Positions 11,678 through 22,700 are shown, counted from the stretch's first letter. The stretch: 64,000 nt of DNA from Dama dama (GCF_033118175.1 NC_083696.1:33961001-34025000), one strand, 5' to 3'. A program made the numbers and translations. The notes: generated by a model from the letters alone, not told the origin.

Positions 11678-12303
11678 AACTAAACTTTAAATGAAGAAAG
11701 ATTTTCAATTTTTATTTGTATTCCTTTATGCCAACAACAGCAGGAAGCGTAATTAAAAGCAAAATGCTTTTTAAAATAATAAGTTGTAATAATTCTTAGA
11801 AATCTAATAAATGATGTGTAAAACCTATATTGGGAAAATTATAAAACTATTGAAAGATAGTTAAGACTTAAATGGAGACAGTGTGTTCATGGATTGGCAG
11901 ACTTACTATAAAGGGGTCATTTTTCCTCAAATTCATCTGTAAAATCAATGTAATCTCAATCAAAATCATAGTTTAGTTTTTAAACTAAAAATGAAATCAC
12001 TTCTAAAATTAATGTGCAAGTGCAAAGAACCAAAAATAGCCAAAATATTCTTGAGGAAGAAAAAGATAGGTGGATTTGAACAATCAGAGATCCAAGATTT
12101 TTTTTGAGACTAATACAGTAAGGATTTGGCATAGTGATAGACAAATAGACCTTTAGAACAAAATGGCCCATAAACAAAACAGCCATGTATGTACCTTGAT
12201 TCTAGTAAAGTGATGTGAATATTACTGGAAAAAGGATTTACTTTTTAGAGTAAGTGGTGGTTTGAAGACCAACTGAATATATGGAGGAAGAAAAGATGGG
12301 ATT
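11678..12303 (+). mobile_element. Old L1 ORF2 remnant (plus strand)
   Basis: Plus-strand old L1 ORF2 C-terminal region, recognisable around 11880-11960 (GTGTTCATGGATTGGCAGAC and the following AATCTCAATCAAAATC). It is full of stops and continues after the BovB insertion at about 12318. Confidence 0.6.
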
Positions 12304-12309
12304 ATTACT

Positions 12310-12762
12310 TTACATCAGTTCAGTTCAATCACTCAGTCGTGTTGGACTTTTTGTGACCCCATGGTCTGCAGGATGCCAGGCTTCCCTGTCCATCACCAAC
12401 TCCCAGAGTATACTCAAACTCATGTCCATTTAGTTGGTGATGCCATCCAATCATCTCATCCTCTATCATTCCCTTCTCCTCCTGCCGTCAATATTTCCCA
12501 GCATCAGGCTCTTTTCAAATCAGTCAGTTCTTTGCATCAGGTGGCCAAAGTACTGGAATTTCAACTTCAGCATCAGTCCTTCCAATGGATAGTCAGGACT
12601 GATTTCCTTCAGGATGGACTGGTTGGATCTCCTTGCAGTCCAAGGGATTCTCAAGTCTTCTCCAACACCACAGTTCAAAAGCATTAATTCATCAGCGCTT
12701 AGCTTTCTTTATAGTCCAATTCTCACATCCATACATGACTACTTGAGAAACCATAGCTCTTT
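12310..12762 (-). mobile_element. BovB 3' end, 5' truncated
   Basis: Reverse-orientation BovB, with its 3' terminus (TCAGTTCAGTTCAATCACTC) on the left. It is cut off near 12762, after the CCATAGCTCTT segment. It has no intact frame. A weak flanking match, ATTACTTTACATCA against ATTACTTCACCTCA, is the best candidate duplication but is not secure. Confidence 0.88.
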
Positions 12763-13223
12763 TGGCTTAAAACTCAACATTACTTCACCTCATAAACAAA
12801 AATTCATCCACAGTGGATCAAAGGCCTAAAAGTCAAAGGCAATGTTCCAAATAATTCAGGTGCAAATGCAGGAATAATATGTTCATGATTTTAGGATAAG
12901 AAAAACACATAACCCACTAACTTTAAATGTATACATTGAATCAAGGACTTTTTCCCATTGAAGTATGTTAGAAGAATGAAATAATGGTCTTCAGAGTAGG
13001 AAAAGATTTTTTCCAAAGAACTCAATTGAAAAATGGGTGGAAAAACAAGTACTTACGAAAGAGCATATTTACATGTGCTTAAAACATACAAAAAGATGTC
13101 CAGCCTCTTTCCTAATCAGGGACACATGCAAATTAAGACCACAGTGAGAATACTGTTTACCTTCTGTGTTGGCAGAAATCAGAATCTGATGATTTGAAGT
13201 GTTGCTGAGGATGTAGAATATGA
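12763..13223 (+). mobile_element. Old L1 ORF2 / 3' remnant
   Basis: Plus-strand old L1. Recognisable stretches include AAAATGGGTGGAAAAACAAG near 13031 and ATGTCCAGCCTCTTTCCTAA near 13096, both in the L1 ORF2 C-terminal region. Highly mutated. Confidence 0.6.
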
Positions 13224-13430
13224 ATGTGTGTGCTAAGTCACTTCAGTTATGTCTGGTTCTGTGATCCTATGGACTGTAACCCCCCAGGCTCTTCTGTCCA
13301 TGGGATTCTCTAAGCAAGAATACTGGAGTGGGTTGCCATGCCCTCCTCAGGGGATCTTCCTGACCTAGGAATCGAACCTATGTCTTTTGGCAGGCAGGTT
13401 CTTTACCACTGGTGCCACCTGGAAAGCCCC
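13224..13430 (-). mobile_element. Bov-tA SINE
   Basis: Reverse-orientation Bov-tA. The BovA part reads CTAAGTCACTTCAGTTATGT, then CCATGGGATTCTCTAAGCAA, and the tRNA-derived head ends in GGTGCCACCTGGAAAGCCCC at the right. No confident flanking duplication. Confidence 0.88.
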
Positions 13431-13590
13431 CAGGAATAAGGAATGCTTATGAAGAGGTAATCTGTTACAAATAGTTTGGTCCAACATAATATTGGAAATC
13501 CTGGTCAGGGCATTTAATTAGTCAAGAAGAAATAAAAGACATCCAAATCGGAAAGCAATTAGTAAAACTATCACTATTTGCAGATGACTA
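13431..13590 (+). mobile_element. Old L1 RT-region remnant
   Basis: Plus-strand old L1 at the RT active-site region: the AAACTATCACTATTTGCAGA stretch corresponds to the LSLFAD motif. A DNA transposon interrupts it at about 13591, and the L1 resumes at 13848. Confidence 0.65.
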
Positions 13591-13847
13591 TTTTCAGTTA
13601 ACCCTTGACTAGTGCAGGGGTCAGGGGTGCCAACTCTCCATGTAGTCAAAAATCCATGTGTGATTTATAGTTGACTATCTGTATAGCCAGTTCCTCTGTA
13701 TTAGAGGTTCCTCTGTGTTTGAAGTTTTGCATTCAAGGATTCAGCCAACCATAGACAGTGCAGTACTATAGTATCTACTATTGAAAAAATCCATATATAA
13801 GTGGACCCATGTGGTTCAGACTCTTGATTGTTCAAAGGTCAGTTCTA
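13591..13847. mobile_element. Tigger-like DNA transposon remnant
   Basis: Non-coding element with imperfect inverted ends (CAGTTAACCCTTGACTAGTG at the left; rc of the right end reads TAGAACTGACCTTTGAACAA), flanked by TA. It interrupts an old L1. A relative lies at 37774-37979. I recognise the 'CCCTTGAACAA' end type of Tc1/mariner-class Tigger relatives but cannot fix the subfamily. Confidence 0.6.
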
Positions 13848-14078
13848 ACATAGAAAACTATAAAGACTTTGCAAAAAACTATTATAACTAATGAGTGAAC
13901 TTTGCAGGATACAAAACCAGTATATAGAAACCTCTGTCATTTCTATGTACTAATAGTGAACTATCAGAAAGAAAAATTAGGAAAACAATCCCATTTGCAA
14001 TTGTATCAGAAAAATAAAATACCTAGGAATAAATTTAACCAAGGAGGTGAACACTGAAAACTGGTGTACTCTGAAAAC
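13848..14078 (+). mobile_element. Old L1 ORF2 remnant (continued)
   Basis: The plus-strand L1 continues after the transposon (GAACTTTGCAGGATACAAAA near 13898; TTTCTATGTACTAATAGTGA near 13939). The frame is destroyed. Confidence 0.65.
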
Positions 14079-14394
14079 TACAGGAATATCCTAGGAGATA
14101 TTTCAGATACCCTAGGTTCAGTTCCAGACCACCACAATAAAGCAAATACAGCAGTAGAATGAGTCGCACAAATTTTTAGTTTCCCAGTTCCTATGTTTAT
14201 AATATAATGTAGTCTATTAAGTGTACAATAGCATTATGTCCTTTAAAATGTTCATATAGTAGTTAAAATACTTTATTGATAGAAAATGCTAATCATATGA
14301 CAACACAGGATTGCTGTAAACCCTCAGTTTGTAAAAAACTCAATAACTGTGAATCACAGTAAAGCAGAGCATAATAAAACAGGGTATACCTGTA
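14079..14394. mobile_element. DNA transposon remnant (Tc2/Kanga-like)
   Basis: Starts TACAGGAATATCC and ends with the reverse complement-like GGGTATACCTGTA. Internal landmarks are TTCCAGACCACCACAATAAA and GTCTATTAAGTGTACAATAG, typical of an old mammalian non-autonomous DNA transposon. The family assignment is from memory and tentative. Confidence 0.55.
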
Positions 14395-14593
14395 TTCTCA
14401 TCCACTGGGCCATTTATTCCTGTGCTAATACTGCAATGTGGTCATCACATCATAATGTCTTATATATGAAAGAGTGAGGGGCAGTTGTTAGTCATATTAA
14501 GAAAATCAAATTGGATCTCTAACTTCCATCATACATTAAAATCTATTCCACATAGATTAAACAGTTACATATGAAAGAAATTATACCACCCTT
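14395..14593 (+). mobile_element. Old L1 remnant
   Basis: Diverged plus-strand L1 continuation between the DNA transposon and the BovB insertion, with no coding capacity. Assignment rests mainly on continuity with the L1 pieces on both sides. Confidence 0.4.
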
Positions 14594-15102
14594 CAGTTCA
14601 GTCGCTTAGTCATGTCCGACTCTTTGCAACCCCATGAATCGCAGCACGCCAGGCCTCCCTGTCCATCACCAACTCCGGGAGTTTACTCAAACTCATGTCC
14701 ATCGAGTCAGTGATGCCATCCAGCCATCTCATCCTCTGTCGTCCCCTTCTCCTCCTGCCCCCAATCCCTCCCAGCAGCAGGGTCTTTTCCAATGAGTCAA
14801 CTCTTCGCATGAGGTGGCCAAAGTATTGGAGTTTCAGCTTCAGCATCAGTCCTTCCAATGAACATCCAGGACTGATCTCCTTTAGGATGGACTGGTTAGA
14901 TCTCCTTGCAGTCCAGGGGACTCTCAAGAGTCTTCTCCAACACCACAGTTCAAAAGCATCAATTTTTTGGCACTCAGCTTTCTTCACAGTCCAACTCTCA
15001 CATCCATACATGACCACTGGAAAAACCATAGCCTTGACTAGATGGACCTTTGTTGGCAAAGTAATGTCTCTGCTTTTTAATATGCTCTCTAGGTTGGTGA
15101 TA
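14594..15102 (-). mobile_element. BovB 3' end, 5' truncated
   Basis: A 509 bp reverse-orientation BovB. Duplications ACCACCCTT at 14585-14593 and 15103-15111 delimit it. A minus-strand frame (14610-15263 overall) keeps the BovB C-terminus in one piece, including MYGCESWTVKKAE, ELWCWRRLLRVPWTARRSNQ and HGVAKSRT, so this copy is fairly young. Confidence 0.94.
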
Positions 15103-15111
15103 ACCACCCTT

Positions 15112-15694
15112 AGAACTATAAAATATAGGAGAATATATTTCTCACAGGAGATAGGGAAAAACTTATCAAAAACATTATAAAATGAAAAGTTGATAAGTTG
15201 GATGCTGTTCAAAACAAGTAACCTGTTTTCCACAAAAATACTAAACAGAATTTTAAAGGACAAGGCACAAACTGAGAGAAGCTATTTTCAATATATAGAA
15301 CTGATAGACAATTAGTGTCCAGATACGTAAAGAACTATCACATTGTTAAAAAAGAGATTGCTGTCTTATTTTCTTACTGGCTCATAGGATAAAAAATTTT
15401 AAAAATAGATAAGAGACATCAAGCATTTTACAAAACAGGGAAATATTAATAGCAAAAAAACATGAAAAAATGTTCAGCTTTGCTACTGTTGGGAGAAATG
15501 CAAATGATGACCTTACTGAGAGCTTTTTTTCCCCACTCAATACATAGGCAAAAATTATGAAGTTTGGAAATACCAAGGTTCAGAGGTTATAAGTCAAAGG
15601 AGTTATGGATTGGTTTACATTGGTGGAAATATAAATTAGTACAAATATTTTGCATAAGTTTGGTGTTCTTGGAAATTTGGACATACTTTATAAC
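15112..15694 (+). mobile_element. Old L1 remnant
   Basis: Diverged plus-strand L1 with landmarks such as AAGAACTATCACATTGTTAA near 15330 and GAAATGCAAATGATGACCTT near 15495. No frame left. Confidence 0.55.
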
Positions 15695-15905
15695 CTAGGA
15701 GTCAATAAACTTCGGTAAAGGAATAGGCAGCAAATATTTTAGGCTTTGGGACGTATCAGAATCTCTTTCACAAGTACTGAACTGTGCCACTGTGACATAA
15801 AAGCAGCCATAGGCACACATACATGAGCATGGATGTGTTCCAATAAAATTTTATTTACAGAAAACTGCGATAGGCCCCTTTTGGGCCGTATTTTGCTGAT
15901 CCCTG
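15695..15905. mobile_element. Non-autonomous DNA transposon, hAT-type suspected
   Basis: Ends CTAGGAGTCAATAAAC and, in reverse complement, CAGGGATCAGCAAAATACGG. Internal CAATAAAATTTTATTTACAG and 'gcagccataggcacacat' belong to a common old mammalian transposon. A second, partial member is at 32632-32770. Family name not certain. Confidence 0.6.
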
Positions 15906-16294
15906 ATAAGACCTATCAGTTCTCATACAGATGTACGTGCCCTAGAGAAACTTCCCCATGTATCCTGTAAACTGTGTGCTTGAACGTTTATAAGTGTGTA
16001 ACAGCCCAGCCAAAACAGAAAAAATCCAAATGTTAATCTTCAGTGGAATGGATAAATTTTAATTATAATCACACAATGGTTTATGCAGTAGTGAAAATTA
16101 ATGTATAAATCTAGGCAACAAAATAGATGAATCCAAAAGGGAATGTTAGGCAACAAAATGGATGAATACAAAAGAGAATGTTAAGTGAAAAATTCTTAGA
16201 ACCATATCAAAGTGATACCAATTTTTTAAAACATAAAATCAAGCAAAACTGAATACTCTTGCCAAAAATGTTTAAGCTACATATAAATCAAGGC
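15906..16294 (+). mobile_element. Old L1 3' region with a 35 bp tandem duplication
   Basis: Plus-strand L1 near its 3' end. Positions 16113-16147 and 16148-16182 are tandem 35 bp copies (AGGCAACAAAATAGATGAAT and AGGCAACAAAATGGATGAAT starts) with three differences. Confidence 0.6.
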
Positions 16295-16305
16295 CTAAGG
16301 TCTGA

Positions 16306-16476
16306 TGGGCTTCCCTGATAGCTCAGTTGGTAAAGAATCCACCTGCAATGCAGGAGACCCTGATTCGATTCCTGTGTTGGGAAGATCCGCTGGAGAAGGA
16401 CTTTCATGAAAGGACAGTCCATAGACTGTATAGTTTATGGGGTTGCAAAGAGTTGGACACGACTGAGCAACTTTCA
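16306..16476 (+). mobile_element. Bov-tA SINE
   Basis: Plus-strand SINE with a tRNA-Glu-like head (GGCTTCCCTGATAGCTCAGT) and the BovA tail ending GACTGAGCAACTTTCA, internally shortened. Exact duplication CTAAGGTCTGA at 16295-16305 and 16477-16487. Confidence 0.95.
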
Positions 16477-16487
16477 CTAAGGTCTGA

Positions 16488-16850
16488 CTTCCATTTTACA
16501 GGATAAATAGGGATTAGAAGCACAAGTTAAATGATACCTAATAGAATCAATGAGGCATCTAGAAGATGGACACTTTGTCGGACAGTTGGCCTGGTCTCTT
16601 CAGTAAAGTGTTATGGAGAAGGAAAGGTGGAGTGTGGGGAGGGGATGTTCTGGATTAAAGGAGATGTGAGAAATGATCAGTAAAAGACAGTTTTATACAA
16701 TTGAGGAGATTTAAATATGAGTAGGTATTATAATGTTTTTGTTAGGTGTGATGATGTTATAGTTAAATTATAAAATTTATTTTTTTGTAGTTCACTCCAT
16801 GTGAAGTTTGAGATGAAATATCAATACTATAAAATAGCTAAGCGAAAAAG
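16488..16850. other. Intronic DNA, nothing recognised
   Basis: No exon, RNA gene or nameable repeat seen. Confidence 0.4.
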
Positions 16851-17025
16851 GGGATGCGATAAAGACCCAGAGGAATCAGGTGGAGAGGGAGGTGGGAGGG
16901 GGGATCGGGATGGGGAATACGTGTAAATCTATGGCTGATTCATATCAATGTATGACAAAACCCACTGAAATGTTGTGAAGTAATTAGCCTCCAACTAATA
17001 AAAAAGAAAAAAGAAAGAAAGAAAG
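16851..17025 (+). mobile_element. Short ruminant L1 3' end
   Basis: Plus-strand L1 3' terminus: GGATCGGGATGGGGAATACG, TGGCTGATTCATATCAATGT, TAATTAGCCTCCAACTAATA, then an A-rich AAAGAAAGAAAG tail. The reverse complement of this segment is the left end of the L1 at 2986. It is severely 5' truncated (about 170 bp), and no clear target duplication was found. Confidence 0.88.
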
Positions 17026-17494
17026 TATAATGACTGTTAAAAGTAGTTGTAGAGTATACAGGTGAAAATCTTCATAATAAAAAGTAAAACAAGCAAAATG
17101 AAAATATATTGTTTTCTGATGCATCTATAAAATAATAGTAAAAGATGAAAATGATAAACTCTGAATTTGATACTCTTGTGGAGGGCACATAGTATAGGTA
17201 GTAGTCTAGTTTTTAAGTAAAATAGTGGAATCATGGGTGTCCTTTTAAAAAAAGCTTTACTCAGTTACAATTTAAATAGTGTAACATTCACCTATTTTAA
17301 GGATATAAGCCAATAATTTATAATTTAAAGAACTGTGCAGCCATAGCCATAGTTTAGATCTAAGACATTTCTGTCATCCCCCGAAGTTCCCTTATATCCA
17401 TTTGTAGTGAGTCTCAACTCCGTCTTCAGCCCCTGGCAAGTTCTGATCTACTTTGTGTTCCTATAGATTTGCGTTTTCTGGTAATCTAATGTGA
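17026..17494 (-). mobile_element. Unrecognised sequence, then old L1 3' region
   Basis: 17026-17230 is AT-rich with no recognised element. From about 17240 an old minus-strand L1 3' region appears (TTTACTCAGTTACAATTTAA and AACTGTGCAGCCATAGCC). It continues after the BovB and SINE insertions at 19318. Confidence 0.5.
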
Positions 17495-19074
17495 AGAACT
17501 GTACAAAAAGATCTTCACGACCCAGATAATCACAGTGGTGTGATCACTCACCTAGAGCCAGACATCCTGGAATGTGAAGTCACGTGAGCCTTAGAAAGCA
17601 TCACTTCGAACAAAGCCAGTGGATGTGATGGAATTCCATTTGAGCTATTTCAAATTCTAAAAGATGATGCTGTGAAAGTGCTGCACTCAATATGCCAGCA
17701 AATTTGGAAAACTCAGCAGTGGTCACAGGACTGGAAAAGGTCAGTTTTCATTCCAATCCCAAAGAAAGGCAATCCCAAAGAATGCTCAAACTACCACATA
17801 GTTGCACTCATCTCACACGCTAGTAAAGGTAATGCTCAAAATTCTCCAAGCCAGGCTTCAGCAATAAGTGAATCGAGAACTTCCAGATGTTCAAGCTGGT
17901 TTTAGAAAAGGCAGAGGAACCAGAGATCAAATTGCCAGTATCCGCTGGATCATCGAAAAACAAGAGAGTTCCAGAAAAACATCTATTTCTGCTTTATTGA
18001 CTACACCAAAGCCTTCTACTGTGTGGATCACAATAAACTGTGGAAAATTCTGAAGGAGATGGGAATACCAGACTACCTGACCTGCCTCCTGAGAAACCTG
18101 TATGCAGTTCAGGAAGCTACAGTTAGAACTGGACATGGAACAATAGACTGGTTCTAAATGGGAAAAGGAGTATGTCAAGACTGTATATTGTCACCCTGCT
18201 TATTTAACTTATATGCAGAGTACATCATGAGAAACGCTGGGCCGGAAGAAGCACAAGCTGGAATCAAGATTGTCAGGAGAAATATCAATAACCTCAGATA
18301 TGCAGATGACACCATCCTTATGGCAGAAAGTAAAGATGAACTAAAAAGCCTCTTGATGAAAGTGAAAGAGGAGAGTGAAAAAGTTGGCTTAAAGCTTAAC
18401 ATTCAGAAAACTAAGATCATGGCATCTGGTCCCATCACCTCATGGGAAATAGATGGGGAGACAGTGGAAACAGTGTCAGACTATTTTTTTGGGCTCCAAA
18501 ATCACTGCAGATGGTGACTGCAGCCAAGAAATTAAAAGACGCTTATTCTTTGGAAGGAAAGTTATGACCAACCTAGATAGCATATTAAAAAGCAGAGACA
18601 TTACTTTGCCACCAAAGGTCCGTCTGGTCAAGGTTGTGGTTTTTCCAGTGGTCATGTATGGACGTGAGAGTTGGACTGTGAAGAAAGCTGAGCACCGAAA
18701 AATTGATGCTTTTGAACTGTGGTGTTGGAGAAGACTCTTGAGAGTCCCTTGGACTGCAAGGAGATCCAGCCAGTCCATCCTAAAGGAGATCAGTCCTGGG
18801 TGTTCATTGGAAGGACTGATGCTGAAGCTGAAACTCCAATACTTTGGCCACCTCATGCGAAGAGTTGACTCATTGGAAAAGACCCTGATGTTGGGAGGGA
18901 TTGAGGGCAGGAGGAGAAGGGGACGACAGAGGATGAGGTGGTTGGATGGCATCACCGACTCAATGGACATGAGTTTGAGTAAACTCCGGGAGTTTGGATG
19001 GACAGGGAGGCCTGGCATGCTGTGATTCATGGGGTCGCAAAGAGTCAGACACGACTGAGCAACTGAACTGAACT
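17495..19074 (+). mobile_element. BovB (RTE), 5' truncated, plus strand
   Basis: A 1.58 kb plus-strand BovB ending in CAACTGAACTGAACT. Fragments of RT read IPIPKKGNPKECSNYH (17672-17905), QAGFRKGRGTRDQIASIRWI (17868-18053) and the catalytic YADD at 18299-18310 within 18158-18517. The C-terminal part is open at 18453-19025 with ELWCWRRLLRVPWTARRSSQ. Frameshifts and stops separate these pieces. The short duplication AATGTGA lies at 17488-17494 and again beyond the 3' end, where a SINE later landed. Confidence 0.93.
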
Positions 19075-19082
19075 CAATGTGA

Positions 19083-19309
19083 TTGGCTTCCCAGGTGGCG
19101 CTAGTGGTAAATAATCTGCCAGCCAATGCAAGAGACACAAGAGACGTGGGTTCGATGCCTGGGTTGGGACTATTCCCTGGAGAAGGAAGTGGCAGCCCCT
19201 CCAGTATTCTTGCCTGGGAAATCCCATGTACAGAGGAGCCTGCTACAGTCCATGGGGTCACAAAAAGAGTCAGACACAGTTGAGCACATGCGTGCGTGCC
19301 GCACACACA
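19083..19309 (+). mobile_element. Bov-tA SINE at the 3' edge of BovB
   Basis: Plus-strand SINE from TTGGCTTCCCAGGTGGCGCT to an AC-rich tail, with duplication CAATGTGA at 19075-19082 and 19310-19317. It lies 8 bp past the BovB end, so the shared AATGTGA was used as target twice. Confidence 0.94.
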
Positions 19310-19317
19310 CAATGTGA

Positions 19318-20284
19318 ATGGACTCATAATGTGTATTCTTTCATATCTGACTTCTTTCACTTAGCATAATGTTTATTTTTTTGTTTGCTTGGCTATGCCA
19401 CATGGCATGTGGGATCTTAATTCCCCAGTTAGGGATTCATCCCACATCCTCTGCATTGGAAACCTAAATTCTTAAAACACTGGACTGTCGGGGAAGTCCC
19501 TAGCATAATGTTTTTGAGGTTTATCTATGTTATAGCATGTGTCAATAATTCATCTTACTTTATTGTTGAGTAGCATTCCATTGCATACATGTTGTTTATT
19601 CCCTAGTTGATGGACATTTGCTACCAACATCTGATGCTTGTCTTTGTGTGGAGGTGTTTTCATTTCTCTTAGGTGGATACTTAGGAGTGAAATGGCTGGA
19701 TTATATGAAAATTTATGTTTGACTTTTATTTAAGTGTCTTGTCAAGCTGTTTCCCAAAGTGACTGTACTGTTTATCATTCCCACCAGCAATGTATGAGGG
19801 TCCCAGTTTCTCCACATCCCTGCTAACACTTGATATTGTCTCTTGTTTTGATTATAGCCAGTGGTTATATGAGTGGTTGTCTCATTTTAACTTGCATTTC
19901 CCTAATAATTAGTGATTTTTAACATCTTTTTATTTACTCATCGGCTATTGCATCTTATTTGGGGAAATATTTATTCATATCTTCTGCCCATTTTAAAGTG
20001 TGTTGTCTTATTATTGTTTTCTAAAGTTCCTTTAGATATTCTTGATACAGAACCTTTATTAAATATATGACTTGCAAATGTTCTCTCCTAGGCCATGACT
20101 TGCCTTCTTACGTTCTTAATGTTCTTTTGAAAAACAAAGAATGTTGCAGTCTAGTTTATCAATTTTTTCTTTTATAAGTCATGCTTTTGGTGTTCATTTA
20201 GTAACTCTTTACCTAACCCAAGGCCACAATAATTTATTTTATGGTTTTAATTCTTCCTTGAAAGTCTATAATCCATTTTTTTTC
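19318..20284 (-). mobile_element. Old L1 3' region (minus strand)
   Basis: Reverse-orientation L1M-type sequence: CTTTCACTTAGCATAATGTT, 'ttgttgagtagcattccattgc', and CCACATCCCTGCTAACACTT near 19812. A CHR SINE interrupts it at 19375-19500. No frame left. Confidence 0.7.
19375..19500 (-). mobile_element. CHR-type SINE
   Basis: Reverse-orientation cetartiodactyl tRNA-derived SINE ending at the right in CTGTCGGGGAAGTCCC. Exact duplication TAGCATAATGTTT at 19362-19374 and 19501-19513. Confidence 0.85.
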
Positions 20285-21560
20285 ATTGTAGTAAAATACA
20301 CATAAAACTTACCACTTTAGCCATTTTAAATTATACAGTTTAGTGGTATTAAGTATGTTCATGTTGTGTGCCCATCACCACCATTCGTCCCCATAGCTCT
20401 ATTCATCTTATAAAATCTGTACCTATTAAACAATAACTCCTCATTCTCCCTGGCCAACACTGGCAGCCACCATTCTACTTTCTGATTTTGACGGCTCAAT
20501 GTAGCCAATAGAAGTGGAATCATAAATAAATACTTGTCTTATTGTGACTGACTTATTTAACTTACTGTAATATCCTCAGGTTTTCATCTGTGTCATAGCA
20601 TATTGCAGAATTTCCTTTGTTTTTAAGGTTAATAGTCCAGTTTATGTATATACCACATTTTGTTTATCCATTTGGTGCCCGTCACTTGGGTTGCTTCCAT
20701 GTTTTAGCTGTTGGGAATAATGCTGCTGTGGACATAGGTGTACAAATACCTCTTTGATACTCTGCCTTCAGTTCCTTTGGGAATATGCCCTGAAGTAGAA
20801 TTTCTGGATCATATGGTAATTCTCTTTTTAATTTTTTGAGGTATTTACTGCTTTTATACAGCAGCTATACCACCAACAGTGTGCAAGGGTTACAGTTTCT
20901 CCACTTCATTGCAAACTCTTGTCTTATTTTTTTCTGGCAATACCCATCCTAATGGGTGTGAGGTAGTATCTCATTGTAATTTTGATTAGCACTTCCCTAA
21001 TGAAGTGATGTTGAAGATCTTTTCATGTGCTTATTGGCTATTCATTTATCTTCTTTGGGGACCTGTCTGTTGTAGTCGTTTGTCCATTTTTTTAATTTAG
21101 TTTCTCTTGATCCTCCCTCCTCTCCCCCCATCCCACCCCTGATTTAGTTCTTTAAATGGTATAATTCACCAGTGACACCATCTTGTCCAGGGCTTTTCTT
21201 TGCTGGGAGATTTTTGATTACTGATTCAGGCTCTTTACTGTAATAGTTACAGGTCTATTCCAATTTTCTACTACTTGTGATTTAGTCTTGAAAGGTTTTG
21301 TGTGTCTAGGAATTTTCCACTTCATCCAGGTTATCCAGTTTATTTCACATATATATGTTCATAATAACTCTCTTATAATCATTTCTGTGTAATGAGTAGT
21401 AATGTCCCTATTTTCATTTCTGATTTTAGTAATTTGAGTCTTCTCTCTTTTCTTTCTAAGCCCATCTAGCTGAAGATTTGTCAATTTTTAAAAATTTTTT
21501 GAAGAACCAACTCTTGGTTTCATTAATTTTTTTCCCCTCTATTTTTCTTTTCTCTACTTT
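20285..21560 (-). mobile_element. Second old L1 (minus strand)
   Basis: A new L1 3' end begins here (GTAGTAAAATACACATAAAA), repeating the landmarks of the previous copy, and runs into ORF2 (TTGTCCAGGGCTTTTCTTTG near 21183, TTTTGAAGAACCAACTCTTG near 21498). Two old L1 copies therefore lie head to tail. Confidence 0.7.
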
Positions 21561-21579
21561 GTACTAATCTTCATCGTTT

Positions 21580-22007
21580 CCTTCTGTTGACGAAAAAAGA
21601 TGCACAATGTGAGAGTTGTGAGTTAAGTTTTCTTCCAGGGAAAAGGAGGACTGTAGTCTGGGAGACAGCACCTCAGATAGCTCTGAGAAACTGCTCCAAA
21701 GAGGAAGTAGAGGAAGGTCAACATATAAAATTGTGGTGAAGAGGGAGTTCAATGCAATCAGGTACTTATTTTACAAAAGATTTTCTGCTGATGTCATCTT
21801 GAAGGAATTTAGTGCTTTTCTAGATAGATGCAAGGATTAGGATCATGAAATCAGTTCCTGAAAATATCTGTCTAAAAACCTGCTCCACCAGTTTCCCTGG
21901 AGCACAGGGTGCCTCAGTCTCCACCCTGAATTCTTCTCAGGGCATGTCAGAGGTCAACAGCTACAGCAGCACAGGGCTCAAACTCTGCAGAGGCAGATGG
22001 CAAATGC
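21580..22007 (-). mobile_element. Possible LTR-type element, family not recognised
   Basis: Begins TGTTGACGAAAAAAGATGCA and contains CTCAGATAGCTCTGAGAAAC and CAACAGCTACAGCAGCACAG. It reads like a dispersed repeat, and resumes after an L1 insertion at 22701. Orientation and class are guesses. No protein remnants seen. Confidence 0.35.
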
Positions 22008-22692
22008 CTTTTTTTTTTTTTTCCCATTTATTTTTATTAGTTGGAGGCTAATTACTTTACAATATTGTAGTGGTTTTTGCCATACATTGACATGAATCAG
22101 CCTTGGATTTACATGTGTTCCCCATCCTGATTCCCCCTCCCACCTCCCTCCCCATCCCATCCCTCTGGGTCTTCCCAGTGCACCAGCCCCGAGCACTTGT
22201 CTCATGCATACAACCTGGGCTGGTGATCTGTTTCACCCTTGATAGTATACTTGTTTCAATGCTATTCTCTCAAAACATCCCACCCTCGCCTTCTCCCACA
22301 GAGTCCCAAAGTCTGTTCTGTACATCTGTGTCTCTTTTTCTGTTTTGCATGTAGGGTTATCGTTACCATCTTTTTAAATTCCATATATATGCATTAGTAT
22401 ACTGTATTGGTCTTTATCTTTTTTTTTTTTTTTTTTTGGTCTTTATCTTTCTGGCTTACTTCACTCTGTATAATGGGCTCCAGTTTCATCCATCTCATTA
22501 GAACTGATTCAAATGTATTCTTTTTAATGGCTGAGTAATACTCCATTGTGTATATGTACCATAGCTTCCTTATCCATTCGTCTGCTGATGGGCATCTAGG
22601 TTGCTTCCATGTCCTGGCAATTATAAACAGTGCTGCGATGAACATTGGGGTGCCTGTGTCTCTTTCAGATCTAGTTTCCTCGGTGTGTATGC
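22008..22692 (-). mobile_element. L1 3' end, 5' truncated
   Basis: A reverse-orientation ruminant L1 of 685 bp: poly-T, then rc of the 3' UTR (TTAGTTGGAGGCTAATTACT) and the last part of ORF2 (minus frame with IRKLWYIYTMEYYSAIKKNT). Duplication GCAAATGC at 22000-22007 and 22693-22700. It carries its own poly-T insertion at 22421-22437. Confidence 0.94.
22421..22437 (-). mobile_element. Poly(A)-only insertion (seen as poly-T)
   Basis: A run of T bases sits between two copies of GGTCTTTATCTT (22409-22420 and 22438-22449). In the homologous L1 at 3358-3372 the motif occurs once and has no T-run. This is the form expected from retrotransposition that delivered only an A tail. Confidence 0.65.
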
Positions 22693-22700
22693 GCAAATGC

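Noticed and set aside
12304..12792. ATTACTTTACATCA / ATTACTTCACCTCA as target duplication of a BovB
   Set aside because: Two mismatches, and the right copy lies about 20 bases beyond the recognisable BovB end.
16306..16380. tRNA-like sequences (tRNA-Glu type heads)
   Set aside because: These are heads of Bov-tA SINEs, recognisable by their BovA tails and target duplications, and are not functional tRNA genes.
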